Below, one piece after another: positions 4,964-5,273 of a DNA stretch of 5,273 bases (positions are counted from its first letter, which is position 1; each line of letters starts with the position of its first letter). The notes under the pieces were generated by a model. The model did not search any database, had not been told where the DNA came from, and worked only from the letters and a program-made list of their open reading frames with translations. Position numbers and translations under genes: made by a program. The DNA lies in the NCBI GenBank assembly GCA_947599755.1, contig CANQFO010000072.1:1-5273 (forward strand). Reading direction: 5' to 3'. This DNA is from an uncultured Bacilli bacterium. Lineage in GTDB: Bacteria > Bacillota_I > Bacilli_A > RF39 > UBA660.

Positions 4964-4978
4964 TGAAAGGAGAAATGA
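4964..4978 (+). promoter_or_regulatory. Ribosome site with long spacing, shared leader copy 2
   Basis: TGAAAGGAGAAATGA is identical to the minus-strand sequence at 4654-4668. AAAGGAG (4966-4972) lies 12 nt before the DUF1540 ATG. An ATG at 4975, 2 nt after the AGGAG, opens an out-of-frame 11-codon ORF (4975-5010) that overlaps the gene start. Confidence 0.6.
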
Positions 4979-4984
4979 AAAAAT

Positions 4985-5209
4985 ATGGCAAAAAAGAAAA
5001 AAAATTATAATGAAAACATAAAATGTGACGTAGATTCATGTGACTATAATAACAAAGAAAATGGTTATTGTGAATTAGAAGAAATATCAGTAAGTTGTAC
5101 CTGCAATAATGATGAATGTGAAAAAAATGATGAAACAATATGTGCTAGCTTTAAAAATAAAGGTGCCCCAATTACAGACAACGAATATGAAGTGCAATCA
5201 GAAGAATAA
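4985..5209 (+). CDS. DUF1540 domain cysteine-rich small protein
   Basis: The protein has 74 residues: a Lys-rich N-terminus (AKKKKN), the cysteine-rich core at 12-58, and an acidic tail. The core fits the DUF1540 pattern: IKCDVDSCDYN (C14, C19), YCELEEISV (C29), three further Cys (38, 40, 45), then TICASFK (C53). The family is common in Clostridia and other spore-forming Bacillota and is thought to bind metal through its Cys; its role is unknown. The 38-45 cysteines are extra compared with the simplest members. There is no signal peptide or membrane span. Start at ATG 4985 gives the full domain; the ATG at 4975 is out of frame. The gene has no terminator of its own in the window, because a group II intron end begins right after the stop codon. 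Confidence 0.85.
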   Translation: MAKKKKNYNENIKCDVDSCDYNNKENGYCELEEISVSCTCNNDECEKNDETICASFKNKGAPITDNEYEVQSEE

Positions 5210-5273
5210 ATCGAGTAGAGAAAATTTACAATACTTCGTAAATTTGTCCCTCTCACACCACCATACGTACCGT
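5210..5273 (-). mobile_element. Group II intron, 3' end only (domain V 3' half and domain VI)
   Basis: On the minus strand the window edge reads GTACGTATGGTGGTGTGAGAGGG, a pattern I know from the end of domain V and the V-VI junction of bacterial group II introns, in two parts: GTACGTATGGTGGT (3' strand of domain V) then GTGAGAGGG. A domain VI hairpin follows: AAATTTAC (minus, 5238-5245) pairs with GTAAATTT (5222-5229) around an 8-nt loop. Outer pairing of GAG with CTC leaves an unpaired A (complement of T5216) as candidate branch point, 6-7 nt before an intron end near 5210 (CTCGAT). The catalytic 5' half of domain V, the earlier domains and any reverse transcriptase gene would lie beyond the right edge, so class and completeness are unknown. 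The intron is antisense to the DUF1540 gene. Confidence 0.68.

Noticed and set aside
4908..5256. Minus-strand frames over the DUF1540 gene
   Set aside because: Shadows of the plus-strand gene; the Cys spacing on the plus strand matches a known family.
1..5273. CRISPR array, prophage or toxin-antitoxin module
   Set aside because: No spaced direct repeats, phage structural genes or linked toxin-antitoxin pair; the Cro/CI-like gene is monocistronic.

Overview
This is a very AT-rich bacterial window with standard Shine-Dalgarno sites, SigA-type promoters and many intrinsic terminators. Every complete gene ends in TAA and all visible Trp codons are TGG, so nothing requires a recoded TGA. A SpoIIM homologue, a YjcZ-like small protein and a DUF1540 protein together point to a low-GC Bacillota lineage (Bacilli or Erysipelotrichia-like gut bacteria are my best guess) that carries sporulation-type genes. 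No finer placement is supported.

Layout. 3-485 (+) is the 3' part of an unrecognised gene with T-ending codons, unlike the rest of the window, closed by a terminator. 527-699 is a self-contained tRNA-Glu(CUC) unit: promoter, tRNA with encoded CCA, terminator. 786-2390 (+) is a two-gene operon: a membrane-anchored protein with a Pro/Gln-rich cytoplasmic tail, then a compact YqgX/glyoxalase-II-like metallo-beta-lactamase-fold hydrolase. 2392-2774 (+) encodes a 108-residue unknown protein with an internal repeat. It converges on a 28-residue single-span membrane peptide (2789-2875, -), and the two share a bidirectional terminator. That peptide gene is divergent from spoIIM (2978-3577, +), with a 17-bp palindrome between them. 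3652-4419 (+) is a Cro/CI-like DNA-binding protein with its own strong promoter, which has a palindrome in its spacer. 4483-4647 (-) is a YjcZ-like small protein, and 4985-5209 (+) is a DUF1540 cysteine-rich protein. These two are divergent and share an identical 15-nt leader with unusual start spacing. 5210-5273 looks like the 3' end (end of domain V plus domain VI) of a group II intron on the minus strand that runs out of the window.

Working together: the clearest theme is sporulation or envelope function (SpoIIM, YjcZ-like, DUF1540, possibly a Prli42-like peptide), but the genes are in separate small transcription units rather than one operon. I see no clear new multi-gene system. The best leads are the shared leader with nested short ORFs, the intron abutting the DUF1540 gene, and the candidate operators.
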